Assembly (NCBI RefSeq): GCF_003716325.1
Contig: NZ_RDSR01000014.1
Coordinates: forward strand, 1-64,000
Source: Cryobacterium tepidiphilum
GTDB lineage: Bacteria > Actinomycetota > Actinomycetes > Actinomycetales > Microbacteriaceae
DNA: 64,000 nucleotides
Direction: 5' to 3'
Position 1 is the stretch's first letter, and the number at the start of each line of letters is the position of its first letter. Under the pieces are notes generated by a model. The model was not told the DNA's origin. It made no database searches and was given only the letters and a program-made list of their open reading frames with translations. Below are positions 33,312 through 42,116 of the stretch, one piece after another. A program made the position numbers and the translations under genes.

Positions 33312-34172
33312 GTGGGCAAGCACGATGCGAAGTGGAAGGCGAAGGAGGCCCGGCAGGCGTTGCGCGTCGGCGAGGGCTTCGACCTCTCCGCCGTCGACCC
33401 CGCCTCCACCCCGGGTTTCGGCGGCAAGAAGGAGGACGGCGAGCGGGCGCTGGCACGGGATGCGCAGCACCTCTCCGACCTGCAGGAGATGTTCTTCGCC
33501 GGGAGCCGGCACGGCGACACCCGCACGGTGCTGCTCGTGCTGCAGGGCATGGACACGTCGGGCAAGGGCGGGGTGGTGCGGCACGTCGTGGGCGCCATCG
33601 ACCCGCAGGGCGTCGAGCTCACGGCGTTCAAGGCGCCCACCAAGGCCGAGCTGTCGCACGGCTTCCTCTGGCGCGTGCGGGGGCGCCTGCCCGGCGCCGG
33701 CATGATCGGCGTCTTCGACCGCTCGCACTACGAAGACGTGCTCATCGGCCGCGTGCAGCAGTTGGCGCCCGCCGACGAGATCGAGCACCGTTACGACCTG
33801 ATCAACGACTTCGAACGCGATGTCGCGGGCGATGACACCACGATCATCAAGGTGATGCTGCACATCAGCAAGGAGGAGCAGCGCGAGCGGCTCCGGAAGC
33901 GGCTGGATCGGCCGGACAAGTACTGGAAGTTCGACCCCGGCGACATCGACCAGCGGATGCGCTGGGACGACTACCTCGAGGCGTACCAGGCGGCCCTCAC
34001 CCGCACCTCGACCGAGCACGCGCCGTGGTTCGTCGTGCCCGCCGATCACAAGTGGTACGCCCGGCTGGCCGTGCAGCACCTGCTCCTCCACGCGCTGTCG
34101 GGCATGGACCTGGCGTGGCCGCCGGCCGACTTCGACATCGAAACCCAGAAGCAGCGGCTCGCCGACAGCTAG
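33312..34172 (+). CDS. ppk2: Polyphosphate kinase 2 family protein
   Basis: A 286-residue PPK2, which transfers phosphate between polyphosphate and nucleotides. Walker A is LQGMDTSGKGGVVRHVVG (about 71-88), Walker B is GVFDRSHYEDVLI (about 132-144), and the lid Arg residues lie in SKEEQRERLRKRL. A GDIDQRMRWDDY segment follows. Start set at GTG 33312 because GGAGGG lies six bases upstream; ATG 33288 is possible. Kinase direction (GDP, ADP or AMP as acceptor) cannot be fixed by eye. The permease gene follows 20 bases after the stop. Confidence 0.92.
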   Translation: MGKHDAKWKAKEARQALRVGEGFDLSAVDPASTPGFGGKKEDGERALARDAQHLSDLQEMFFAGSRHGDTRTVLLVLQGMDTSGKGGVVRHVVGAIDPQGVELTAFKAPTKAELSHGFLWRVRGRLPGAGMIGVFDRSHYEDVLIGRVQQLAPADEIEHRYDLINDFERDVAGDDTTIIKVMLHISKEEQRERLRKRLDRPDKYWKFDPGDIDQRMRWDDYLEAYQAALTRTSTEHAPWFVVPADHKWYARLAVQHLLLHALSGMDLAWPPADFDIETQKQRLADS

Positions 34173-34192
34173 CACTGCACGGAAAGGCACCC

Positions 34193-35542
34193 ATGCCAGG
34201 ACAGACCGTCGCCAGCCCTCCCTCGAAGCTCAGGCAGGCCATCACCGGTCCGCTGCTCTACCTCTTCATCCTGGGCGACGTCCTCGGCGCCGGCATCTAC
34301 GCGCTCATGGGCGTGCTCTCCGCCGAGGTGGGCGGCGCCCTGTGGGCGCCCCTGCTCCTGGCGCTGCTGCTGGCGCTCTTGACCGCCGGCTCCTATGCGG
34401 AACTGGTCACCAAGTATCCGAAGGCCGGCGGGGCCGCCGTGTTCGCCGAGCGGGCCTTCCGGCGGCCGATGCTGTCGTTCCTGGTGGGGTTCAGCATGCT
34501 CGCGGCCGGCGTCACAAGCGCCGCCGGGCTCTCGCTCGCGTTCGCCGGCGAATACCTGTCCACTTTCCTCGACGTCCCCCGGGTGCCGGCCGCGATCGTC
34601 TTCCTGGCGCTCGTGGCCTGCCTTAATGCACGCGGCATCAGCGAATCGCTGAAGAGCAACGTGGTGATGACCGTCATCGAGGTCTCCGGGCTCGTGATCG
34701 TCGTCGTATCCGTCGCGCTCATGCTCGGCGGGGGCGGCGGAGACGTCAGCCGCGTCGGCGAGTTCCGCGACGGGGTGTCACCGGCTGTCGCCACGCTCGG
34801 CGCGGCCATCATCGCCTACTACTCGTTCGTCGGATTCGAGACGTCGGCCAACGTCGCCGAAGAAGTGCGGGACCCGAGCCGGGTGTACCCGCGCGCCCTG
34901 TTCGGTGCGCTCCTCACCGCCGGTGTCGTCTACGTGCTCGTCGGGGTCGCCAGTTCGATCGCCCTTCCGCCCGACGACCTGGAGGCGTCGACCGGCCCCC
35001 TCCTGGCCGTGGTGTCGGCCAGCGGCGTGGTGGTGCCGGACTGGCTGTTCAGCCTGATCGCGCTGATCGCCGTCGCCAACGGCGCCCTTCTCACCATGAT
35101 CATGTCGAGTCGCCTTGCGTTCGGCATGGCCGAGCACGACCTGCTCCCGTCGGCGCTCGGCAGTGTGCTGTCCAACCGGCGCACCCCGTGGGCGGCCATC
35201 GTGGCGACGACGCTCGTCGCCATGATCCTGACCCTGATCGGCGACCTGGGCCTGCTCGCATCGACGGTCGTCCTCCTGCTGCTATTCGTGTTCATCAGCA
35301 CGAACGTGGCCGTGCTGGTGCTGCGTCGGGACAAAGTCGAGCACGACCACTTCCGCGTCTGGACGATCGTCCCGGTGCTGGGCGTGGCATCCTGCGTTCT
35401 GCTGCTCACCCAGCAGCCGGGCGAGGTCTGGCTCTACGGCATCCTGCTGCTCGCCGTGGGCGTGGTGCTGCACCTCGTGGCGAAGCTCACCCGTCGCCGG
35501 GCCGCGTCGCGTGCCGGCAAGCGCGACGACGAGACGGCCTAG
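34193..35542 (+). CDS. APC-family amino-acid permease
   Basis: A 449-residue permease with twelve membrane segments. It opens with the APC signature GPLLYLFILGDVLGAGIYALMG (Gly-rich broken helix 1, about 18-40) and has the YYSFVGFETSANVAEEVRDPSR motif (about 210-231), typical of amino-acid/polyamine exchangers. The substrate is not readable. GGAAAGG lies before ATG 34193. It may share a transcript with ppk2. Its stop overlaps the menF stop by 4 bases, tail to tail. Confidence 0.9.
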   Translation: MPGQTVASPPSKLRQAITGPLLYLFILGDVLGAGIYALMGVLSAEVGGALWAPLLLALLLALLTAGSYAELVTKYPKAGGAAVFAERAFRRPMLSFLVGFSMLAAGVTSAAGLSLAFAGEYLSTFLDVPRVPAAIVFLALVACLNARGISESLKSNVVMTVIEVSGLVIVVVSVALMLGGGGGDVSRVGEFRDGVSPAVATLGAAIIAYYSFVGFETSANVAEEVRDPSRVYPRALFGALLTAGVVYVLVGVASSIALPPDDLEASTGPLLAVVSASGVVVPDWLFSLIALIAVANGALLTMIMSSRLAFGMAEHDLLPSALGSVLSNRRTPWAAIVATTLVAMILTLIGDLGLLASTVVLLLLFVFISTNVAVLVLRRDKVEHDHFRVWTIVPVLGVASCVLLLTQQPGEVWLYGILLLAVGVVLHLVAKLTRRRAASRAGKRDDETA

Positions 35543-36771
35543 CCGAAGGCCTCGACGACCGGGCGGAACTTCATGCGCGTCTCGGCGAGCTCCCGCTCGG
35601 GGTCGGAATCGAGCACGATCCCGCAGCCGGCATAGGCGGTGATGTCCCCGTCGGGGCCGAGCTGCGCACAGCGCAACGCGATCGCCCACTCGCCGTCGCC
35701 GTCCGCACCGACCCAGCCGACCGGGCCGGCGTACCGGCCGCGGTCGAACGGCTCCAGCTCGCGGATGAGCGCGAGGGCCCGATCGGTGGGCGTGCCGGCG
35801 ACCGCGGCCGTGGGGTGCAGCGCGGCGATGAGGTCGAGCGACGTGGAGCCGTCGCTCAGCGTGCCCTCCAGGTCGGTCGCGAGGTGCCAGAGGTTCGGCA
35901 GCTTCACCGTGAACGGCACCTCGCTCGCCGTGATGTGCGAGGTGTGCGGCCGGAGCGACGCCAGCACGCTCTGGACCGCGAACTCGTGCTCGTCGCCGTC
36001 TTTCGCCGACGTGGCCAAGGTGAGGGCGGCCTCGGTGTCGGCGTGGGCGTCGAGGCCACGGGAGATGGTGCCGGCCAGCACCCGCGCGTTCACCTCGCCG
36101 TGGTCGGCGCGGATCAGCGTCTCGGGGCTGGAGCCGATGAGGCCGTCCACCGCGTAGGTCCAGCAGTCCGGGTAGCCGAGGGCGAGGTCGCGCACCAGCC
36201 GTCGCCGGTCCGACTCGGCCGGCAGGTGACCGACGAGGTCGCGGGCGAGCACGACCTTGCTCACGTCCTGCCTGGCGATGTGATCCACCGCCTGCGCGAC
36301 GGCGTCCCGGTACCCGCCCGGCGACAGCGCGCCGGGTAGCAGGGAGATCCGGTACTCGGTGCCGAGGGGCCGCAGGGCGAGCGGGATGTCGGGCGGCGTC
36401 TCACCGGTGGGCCAGATGCGCGTCACCCAGCACTGCCCGTTCTCCCGGCCGACGATGACCTGCGGAACGATGAGCACGCTCGGCTCCGCCGACGACGCGT
36501 CGAACGCGAAGGCGCCGAACGCGAGGAGGCCCGTGCCGGTGCGCGCGAGCGGATCGGTCACAGTGGATGAGGCGACGACGTCTCGCCAGGCCGCCGCGGC
36601 ATCCGTCATGCGGGTCTCACCCGAGAACTCCAGCCGCAGGGCGGTGCCGATGCCGGCCAGGCCCTGGTTGCGGCGCATCCAGAGCAGCGGCTCGTGCTGA
36701 TCGAGAAGCAGAATCAGGTGATGGATGTCGTCGATCGGGGTGGTCTCGGCCGTCAGAGCCAGTGCGTTCAC
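35539..36771 (-). CDS. menF: Isochorismate synthase
   Basis: A 410-residue chorismate-utilising enzyme that makes isochorismate for MenD. The C-terminal half has the family signature residues: VSKVVLARDLVGH, GSSPETLIR, VLAGTISRG, DGDEHEFAVQSVL, LHPTAAVAGTP, GRYAGPVGWVGADGDGEWAIALRC and AGCGIVLDSDPERELAET. Salicylate- or dihydroxybenzoate-linked synthases are similar, but the men neighbourhood favours MenF. GTG 36771 lies six bases after a minus-strand TAGGCT (36783-36778), so it is probably leaderless. The divergent menG start is 35 bp away. Confidence 0.92.
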   Translation of the reverse strand: MNALALTAETTPIDDIHHLILLLDQHEPLLWMRRNQGLAGIGTALRLEFSGETRMTDAAAAWRDVVASSTVTDPLARTGTGLLAFGAFAFDASSAEPSVLIVPQVIVGRENGQCWVTRIWPTGETPPDIPLALRPLGTEYRISLLPGALSPGGYRDAVAQAVDHIARQDVSKVVLARDLVGHLPAESDRRRLVRDLALGYPDCWTYAVDGLIGSSPETLIRADHGEVNARVLAGTISRGLDAHADTEAALTLATSAKDGDEHEFAVQSVLASLRPHTSHITASEVPFTVKLPNLWHLATDLEGTLSDGSTSLDLIAALHPTAAVAGTPTDRALALIRELEPFDRGRYAGPVGWVGADGDGEWAIALRCAQLGPDGDITAYAGCGIVLDSDPERELAETRMKFRPVVEAFG

Positions 36772-36806
36772 CGGTCAAGCCTATGCCCGCCATCTACACT
36801 GGAGGG

Positions 36807-37526
36807 GTGAACAGAGCCGACCTCAGCAAGCAGCCCGCCGACGTCGCGGCGATGTTCGACGAGGTGTCGACCCACTACGACCGCACGAACGCACTGCTGT
36901 CGGTGGGCAACGCTGCGTTGTGGCGCGTCGCGACCACCCGCGCCGTGAACCCGAAGCGGGGCGAACGCATCCTCGATGTGGCCGCGGGCACCGGCACCTC
37001 CAGCGCCGCGCTCGCCACCACCGGCGCGCACGTGGTCGCCGCCGACTTCTCCGAGGGCATGATCCGGGTCGGCCGGCAGCGCCAGGCCGGCAACTCGCGC
37101 GTCGAGTTCGTGCAGGCGGATGCGACGAAGCTGCCGTTCGGCGACGACGAGTTCGACGCCGTCACAATCTCCTTCGGGCTCCGCAACGTGGTCGAGCCGC
37201 AGAAGGCCCTGGCCGAGTTCTACCGGGTGACCAAGCCCGGCGGCCGCGTCGTGATCTGCGAGTTCTCAACCCCGCCGGCCCGCGTCATCCGCAGCGCCTA
37301 CTTCGCATACCTGCACCACGTCATGCCCGCCGTGGTCAAGCTCGCCTCCTCCAATGCCGAGGCCTACGACTACCTGGGCGAATCCATCGCCGCCTGGCCC
37401 GACCAGAAGGCCCTCGCCGGCTGGCTGCGCGAGGCCGGCTATGCGCACGTCGCCTACCGCAATCTCACCTTCGGGATCGTCGCCCTGCACCGGGGTGTGA
37501 AGGGCCACACAGCCGCGCAGGATTAA
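36807..37526 (+). CDS. menG: Demethylmenaquinone methyltransferase
   Basis: A 239-residue SAM-dependent methyltransferase of the UbiE/MenG group, catalysing the last step of menaquinone synthesis. It has the N-terminal VAAMFDEVSTHYDRTNALLS, SAM motif I ILDVAAGTGTSSAAL (about 55-69) and the UbiE signature ITISFGLRNVVEPQKALAEFYRVTKPGGR region. It starts at GTG 36807 six bases after TACACT (36795-36800); an upstream-extended frame is not coding. The polyprenyl synthase gene follows 39 bases after the stop. Confidence 0.94.
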   Translation: MNRADLSKQPADVAAMFDEVSTHYDRTNALLSVGNAALWRVATTRAVNPKRGERILDVAAGTGTSSAALATTGAHVVAADFSEGMIRVGRQRQAGNSRVEFVQADATKLPFGDDEFDAVTISFGLRNVVEPQKALAEFYRVTKPGGRVVICEFSTPPARVIRSAYFAYLHHVMPAVVKLASSNAEAYDYLGESIAAWPDQKALAGWLREAGYAHVAYRNLTFGIVALHRGVKGHTAAQD

Positions 37527-37565
37527 GCGGCTGTCGCCGCTCCCCGGGTTGGTTAGGCTGGCAGG

Positions 37566-38651
37566 GTGAAACCGAGCGCGCCCGTGGTCCGTCGCAGCAC
37601 GTCCATGACCTCCCAGCTCGGCCTGACCGACCGTATCTTCTCGACCGCGTCCGACCGGGGCCTGGCAGCCGACATCGACAAGGCACTGGACCAGGTCGAG
37701 GCGATGCTCCTGTCGGAGGTCGTCTTCGCCGACGAGATCGCCGACGTGACCGGCCGCTACCTCCTCGACGCGGGCGGCAAGCGGGTGCGCCCCATGCTCG
37801 CGCTGCTCACGGCCCACCTCGGCAGCGGCGACGTCACCGACGTCGTGACCGCCGCCACGGCCATTGAAATCACGCACCTCGCATCCCTCTACCACGACGA
37901 CGTCATGGACGACGCGGACCGCCGCCGCGGGGTGCCCAGCGCCCAGACCGTGTGGGGAAACTCGGTGGCCATCCTCACCGGCGACCTGCTCTTCGCGCGG
38001 GCCAGCCAGCTCATGGCGCGGCTCGGCGAGGGCGCAATCCGGCTGCAGGCCGACACCTTCGAACGGCTCGTGCTCGGGCAGCTGCACGAGACGGTGGGGC
38101 CCCGTGCCGGCGAAGACCCGGTGACGCACTACATCCAGGTGCTCGCCGACAAGACCGGCTCCCTGATCGCCTCGGCCGCGCAGGCCGGGGTCATCTTCTC
38201 CGACGCTCCTCCGGAACTCGAGGGTCCCGTGGTGGAGTTCGGCGAGAAGATCGGCATTGCCTTCCAGCTCATCGACGACGTGATCGACCTGTCGCCGCAG
38301 CCGGCCGAGACCGGCAAGGTGCCCGGCACCGACCTCCGGGCCGGCGTCGCCACGCTCCCGCTGCTCCGGCTGCGCGAGCTGGCGGCAACGGATTCCGACG
38401 CCGCCGGCCTGCTCGACCGCCTGCAGAGCGACGTGCTCGACCGTGCGGGCGAGGCGAACAGCCCCGAGCAGACGTCGGCGGCCGACGCCGCCATCGCGGC
38501 CCTGCGCGAGCACCCGGTGACCCGGGCGACCCTCCAGGAGGCGCACCGCTGGGCGGCCGAGGCGGTCGCCGCACTCCAACCGCTGCCGAGCGGATCGGTG
38601 AAGAAGGCGTTGACCAGGTTCGCCGAGACCATCGTCGATCGCTCCAGTTAG
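37566..38651 (+). CDS. Polyprenyl diphosphate synthase (menaquinone side chain)
   Basis: A 361-residue all-helical trans-prenyltransferase. The first Asp-rich motif is YHDDVMDDADRRRG (about 107-120) and the second is QLIDDVIDLS (about 235-244). RGGxR-type substrate residues are in GGKRVRPMLALL. It builds the long isoprenoid chain that MenA attaches. The residues before the first motif suggest a long-chain product (7-9 units), but length cannot be fixed by eye. GTG 37566 follows TAGGCT (37554-37559) by 6 bases; an internal ATG at residue 15 (MTSQLGLTD) is an alternative start. Confidence 0.92.
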   Translation: MKPSAPVVRRSTSMTSQLGLTDRIFSTASDRGLAADIDKALDQVEAMLLSEVVFADEIADVTGRYLLDAGGKRVRPMLALLTAHLGSGDVTDVVTAATAIEITHLASLYHDDVMDDADRRRGVPSAQTVWGNSVAILTGDLLFARASQLMARLGEGAIRLQADTFERLVLGQLHETVGPRAGEDPVTHYIQVLADKTGSLIASAAQAGVIFSDAPPELEGPVVEFGEKIGIAFQLIDDVIDLSPQPAETGKVPGTDLRAGVATLPLLRLRELAATDSDAAGLLDRLQSDVLDRAGEANSPEQTSAADAAIAALREHPVTRATLQEAHRWAAEAVAALQPLPSGSVKKALTRFAETIVDRSS

Positions 38652-38676
38652 ACCTGTACGTGTCAGAAGGGCTTGT

Positions 38677-40062
38677 ATGACCACGTTGCGCTTGGCCATC
38701 ATCGGTGCGGGACCTGCCGGAATCTACGCGGCCGACATCCTGCTGAAGGCCGAACGGCACTTCGACGTCTCGATCGACCTGTTCGATCACCTCCCCGCGC
38801 CCTACGGGCTCGTGAGGTACGGCGTCGCCCCCGACCACCCGCGCATCAAGGGCATCATCAATGCCCTGCGCGATGTGCTCGACCGCGGGGACATCCGCCT
38901 GTTCGGCAACGTGCGTTACGGCACCGACATCACGCTCGACGACCTCAAGCGGCACTACAACGCCGTCATCTTCGCCACCGGCGCCGTGCGCGATGCCGAT
39001 CTGAAGATTCCCGGCATCGAGCTTGAGGGTTCCTACGGCGCCGCCGAGTTCGTGAGCTGGTTCGACGGGCACCCGGACTTCCCGCGCAGCTGGCCGCTCA
39101 CGGCGAAGGAGGTGGCGGTGATCGGCAACGGCAACGTGGCACTCGACGTCTCCCGCATCCTCGCCAAGCACGCCGACGACCTGCTGCCCACCGAGATCCC
39201 CGACAACGTGTACCAGGGCCTCGCCGAGTCTCCGGTGACCGACGTTCACGTCTTCGGACGGCGGGGACCGACATCCGTCAAGTTCACGCCCCTCGAGCTG
39301 CGTGAGCTCGGCGAACTGCGCGACGTGGACATGATCGTCTACGACGAGGACTTCGACTACGACGACGCGGCGCGGGATGCGATCGCGACCAACAAGCAGG
39401 TCCTGGTCATCGACAAGGTGCTGAACCAGTGGCGAAAGCGCGAGACCGGGCAGGCGAGCCGGCGACTGCACCTGCACTTCTTCGCCAAGCCGCTCGAGAT
39501 CGTCGACGACGGCACCGGGCGCGTGGGCGGCATCCGCTGGGAGCGCACCGCCCCCGACGGCGCGGGCGGCGTCGTGGGCACCGGTGAGATCCGCGAGCTG
39601 CCGATCCAGGCGGTGTACCGCGCTGTCGGCTACTTCGGTTCGCCCCTGCCGGGCATCCCGTTCGACAAGAAGCGCGGCGTGATCCCGAACCGGGAGGGGC
39701 AGGTGCTGCGGAAGGCCGACCCCAGCTCAGGGTCGTCGACCTGGACCGAGCAGATGTACGGCGTCTACGCCACGGGCTGGATCAAGCGCGGACCGGTGGG
39801 CCTCATCGGGCACACCAAGTCGGACGCGATGGAGACCGTGCGGCACGTCATCAACGACTCCGGCAACTGGTGGCGCCCAGAGTCGCCGTCGGAGCAGAGC
39901 ATCGTGGAGCTGCTGGACTCGCGGGGGATCGCCTACACCGACCTCGACGGGTGGCACAATCTCGACCAGCACGAGCTGGCACTGGGCTCGGCGCAGGGCC
40001 GCGTGCGGGTGAAAGTGGTTCCCCGCGACGAGATGGTGAACATCTCCCGCGACGAGGCCTGA
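38677..40062 (+). CDS. FprA-type ferredoxin/adrenodoxin NADP+ reductase
   Basis: A 461-residue flavoprotein of the adrenodoxin-reductase type (FprA of mycobacteria). The FAD motif is LAIIGAGPAGIYAADILL (about 5-22), the substrate loop YGLVRYGVAPDHPRIK is near 46-61, and the NADP motif VAVIGNGNVALDVSRIL is near 147-163. It passes electrons between NADPH and ferredoxins. It starts 25 bases after the polyprenyl synthase stop, on the same strand, so it may share its transcript. Confidence 0.93.
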   Translation: MTTLRLAIIGAGPAGIYAADILLKAERHFDVSIDLFDHLPAPYGLVRYGVAPDHPRIKGIINALRDVLDRGDIRLFGNVRYGTDITLDDLKRHYNAVIFATGAVRDADLKIPGIELEGSYGAAEFVSWFDGHPDFPRSWPLTAKEVAVIGNGNVALDVSRILAKHADDLLPTEIPDNVYQGLAESPVTDVHVFGRRGPTSVKFTPLELRELGELRDVDMIVYDEDFDYDDAARDAIATNKQVLVIDKVLNQWRKRETGQASRRLHLHFFAKPLEIVDDGTGRVGGIRWERTAPDGAGGVVGTGEIRELPIQAVYRAVGYFGSPLPGIPFDKKRGVIPNREGQVLRKADPSSGSSTWTEQMYGVYATGWIKRGPVGLIGHTKSDAMETVRHVINDSGNWWRPESPSEQSIVELLDSRGIAYTDLDGWHNLDQHELALGSAQGRVRVKVVPRDEMVNISRDEA

Positions 40063-40186
40063 CCCGCTTCTTCGCCTGAATTCGCCCCCCGATCCCCGAA
40101 CTGGGGGTAGGGGCGCGGCGCCTCGCCTGCGTAGCGTGGCAGCGCACATCGACCATCGTCGACCCGCTTCACCCGAAGGAGCGAAA
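40063..40186. other. Leader region upstream of the pilus operon
   Basis: No gene. It contains GC-rich runs (CCCCCC at 40085-40090 and CTGGGGG at 40101-40107) and a TAGCGT box near 40132-40137 that could be the -10 of the pilus operon promoter. I do not see a clear -35. Confidence 0.4.
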
Positions 40187-40276
40187 ATGCGCACTCGTCG
40201 CACCCGCCTAGCCCGGCCCGCCCTGATATTCCGCGGCGAAAAGCCGCCGCAGGGCTGCAGTCCCGGCGCGCCCTAG
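40187..40276 (+). CDS. Putative 29-aa ORF upstream of the pilin gene
   Basis: ATG 40187 to TAG 40274-40276 encodes 29 residues, very basic at the start (MRTRRTRLARPALIFRG). An AAGGAG ribosome site lies five bases upstream, as strong as any in the window. The remaining 190 bases to the pilin gene contain several hairpins (for example GCGGC 40233-40237 with GCCGC 40243-40247). It could be a leader peptide for the Tad operon or a small secreted peptide. No homologue is known to me. Confidence 0.4.
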   Translation: MRTRRTRLARPALIFRGEKPPQGCSPGAP

Positions 40277-40468
40277 CGTCGCTAGCACCCGTCAGCTCGA
40301 GGCCTTGAGGCACCGGGCTCTTCGGCGTGCCCGAACCCAGAAGGCTGCTGTGGGCAAAGTTGTCCTACCCCCGGTCGCTGGCCCTCGCAAGGGGGGTTGG
40401 TGAAGAAGTCTCAGCTCCGGATAGCTTTCGATCACTTCCTCGGTCAACCCGAACCGGGAAAACACAGA
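40277..40468. other. Possible structured 5' leader of the pilin gene
   Basis: No gene. Several GC-rich inverted stretches lie here, such as GGCACCGGGC / GTGCCCG near 40309-40333. The known c-di-GMP riboswitch core was looked for and not found. Confidence 0.35.
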
Positions 40469-40660
40469 ATGGAATACATCATGAAGACCCTGACCCGAAT
40501 TCAGGCTCGTATCAACAGCATGCGGAACGAAGACGGCGCCACCGCCGTGGAGTACGGACTCATCGTCACGCTCATCGCAATCGCCATCATCGGCGGAATC
40601 ACGGCAGTTGGGACCGCCCTGGACGGCGTGTTCAGGAATGACATCGCCGGCAACCTTTAG
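40469..40660 (+). CDS. Flp/Fap type IVb pilin
   Basis: A 63-residue class III prepilin. Processing would occur after Gly in EDGATAVEYGLIVTLIAI, leaving a mature pilin starting ATAVEY with Glu at +5 and an 18-residue hydrophobic helix (about 31-50). It is the major subunit of the Tad pilus encoded downstream. Start at ATG 40469 (MEYIMK) or ATG 40481 (MKTLTRIQ); neither has a strong ribosome site. The first downstream gene (TadE) is 101 bases away. Confidence 0.92.
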   Translation: MEYIMKTLTRIQARINSMRNEDGATAVEYGLIVTLIAIAIIGGITAVGTALDGVFRNDIAGNL

Positions 40661-40761
40661 CAAGCACCCCGGCCGCGATCGTCCGCCGCAGGGCTCACTC
40701 GTGCAGTGGTGGCGGCGTCCGCACTGGACGCCGCCACCACTCTCTCAGAAAGGTTCCCCCC

Positions 40762-41163
40762 ATGATGTGCAGGCGTCACAGCACCGGCCAGGGTGAACGC
40801 GGCGCGGCAGCGGTCGAGTTTGCGCTCGTCCTTCCGGTCCTTCTCGTGCTCCTGCTGGGCATCGTCGAGTTCGGACGCGTGTTCAATGTGCAGGTGTCGG
40901 TGACGAACGCCGCTCGCGAAGGCGCCAGGGTGATGGCGATCGAAAATGATCCGGCCCTGGCCCGTGCGGCGGCGACTGCGGCAGCGCCATCCGTGAACCC
41001 GGCCATCGGAGCCGGCAACATCACCGTCACCCCGTCGGACTGCGACGGCGGTGGCACTGCCCGGGTGACGATCGACTACCCGGTCGACCTGCTCACCGGC
41101 TGGTTCGATTTCCTGCCCCCCATCAACCTCACCGGAACGGGAGTCATGCTGTGCGGTGGATAG
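40762..41163 (+). CDS. TadE-like minor pilin
   Basis: A 133-residue prepilin-like protein. After a short leader ending GERG, the hydrophobic stretch AAAVEFALVLPVLLVLLLG keeps the Glu at +5 of class III prepilins. The TadE signature continues with IVEFGRVFNVQVSVTNAAREGAR. The C-terminal half is extracytoplasmic, with two Cys. It probably sits in the Tad pilus or its base. An AGAAAGG site precedes the ATG. It overlaps the TadG-like gene by 13 bases. Confidence 0.9.
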   Translation: MMCRRHSTGQGERGAAAVEFALVLPVLLVLLLGIVEFGRVFNVQVSVTNAAREGARVMAIENDPALARAAATAAAPSVNPAIGAGNITVTPSDCDGGGTARVTIDYPVDLLTGWFDFLPPINLTGTGVMLCGG

Positions 41164-42107
41164 TGTCTCGGATTCGGTCTGACGGTGGCGCCACCGCCGT
41201 GATGGTTGCCCTCCTGATGGTGCCGCTTGTGGGCTTCGCCGCCATCGCGGTCGACGCCGGCGCGCTCTATGCGGAGAAGGCGCAACTTCAGAACGGTGCG
41301 GATGCGGCAGCGCTTGCCGTTGCGCAGCACTGTGCCGTCGATGCCTGTGGGGATACGGCGTCAACCGCTGAGGACTTCGCCAGCGCGAACGCCAACGACG
41401 GGGCAGCGAACGTGTTCAACATCGAACTTGGCTCGAACACCGTCACAGTCTCGGACTCGACCCGCACCGCCCAGGGTTCGGGCGCGATGTCCCATCCCCT
41501 GGCCGCTCTCATCGGCGTCAATTCCTCCACCGTGCACGCCACCGCTACCGCGGAGTGGGGCGGCCCGGGCTCCGGGCCGGCTGTCCTTCCCATCGCGCTC
41601 TCCTACTGCGAGGTCATCAATGCCCTCGAGCCAGGCGTGGCCATGACTATCCGCACCGACACGAACCGGCCATGCCACCGCGCTGCGGGCGAACCCGAGA
41701 TCCCCGGCGGGTTCGGCTGGATCGACCAGATCGACGGCTCGTGTGAATCGTACGTCGACGTGACCAACGGTGAGCTGTGGGTCGGAAGCGATCCCGGCAA
41801 CAATGTTCCAACGCTCTGCAAGGACAAGCTCGACGAGCTCAAGGGCCAGACCATACTCATCCCGGTCTACGACGGGGCTCGAGGCAATGGCCAGAACGCG
41901 GAGTACCGCATCTACGCCTTCGCGGCGTTCACGATCACCGGCTGGAATTTCAGCGGTTTCAGCGACACCGACCCCGCCGCCTCACCGAGCTGCACAGGCA
42001 ACTGCCGCGCCATCCAGGGTTACTTCCAGAAGTGGGTGAGCGTCGACAGTGCCTTCGACCTCGGCGGCCCCGACCTCGGCGGATCCGTCGTACGACTCAT
42101 CGACTAG
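41151..42107 (+). CDS. TadG-like pilus assembly protein
   Basis: A 318-residue protein starting at GTG 41151. The N-terminal segment DGGATAVMVALLMVPLVGFAAIAVD resembles a prepilin helix but has Met where Glu would be at +5. It is followed by the TadG pattern ALYAEKAQLQNGADAAALA. The large remainder is extracytoplasmic with several Cys pairs (CAVDAC, CTGNC). TadG-like proteins are part of the Tad machine; their exact role is unsettled. Gap of 9 bases to the next gene. Confidence 0.88.
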   Translation: MRWIVSRIRSDGGATAVMVALLMVPLVGFAAIAVDAGALYAEKAQLQNGADAAALAVAQHCAVDACGDTASTAEDFASANANDGAANVFNIELGSNTVTVSDSTRTAQGSGAMSHPLAALIGVNSSTVHATATAEWGGPGSGPAVLPIALSYCEVINALEPGVAMTIRTDTNRPCHRAAGEPEIPGGFGWIDQIDGSCESYVDVTNGELWVGSDPGNNVPTLCKDKLDELKGQTILIPVYDGARGNGQNAEYRIYAFAAFTITGWNFSGFSDTDPAASPSCTGNCRAIQGYFQKWVSVDSAFDLGGPDLGGSVVRLID

Positions 42108-42116
42108 GAGAACAAT

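Noticed and set aside
40261-40468. c-di-GMP riboswitch in the pilus leader
   Set aside because: The GEMM core sequence and tetraloop-receptor pattern are not visible; only generic hairpins are.
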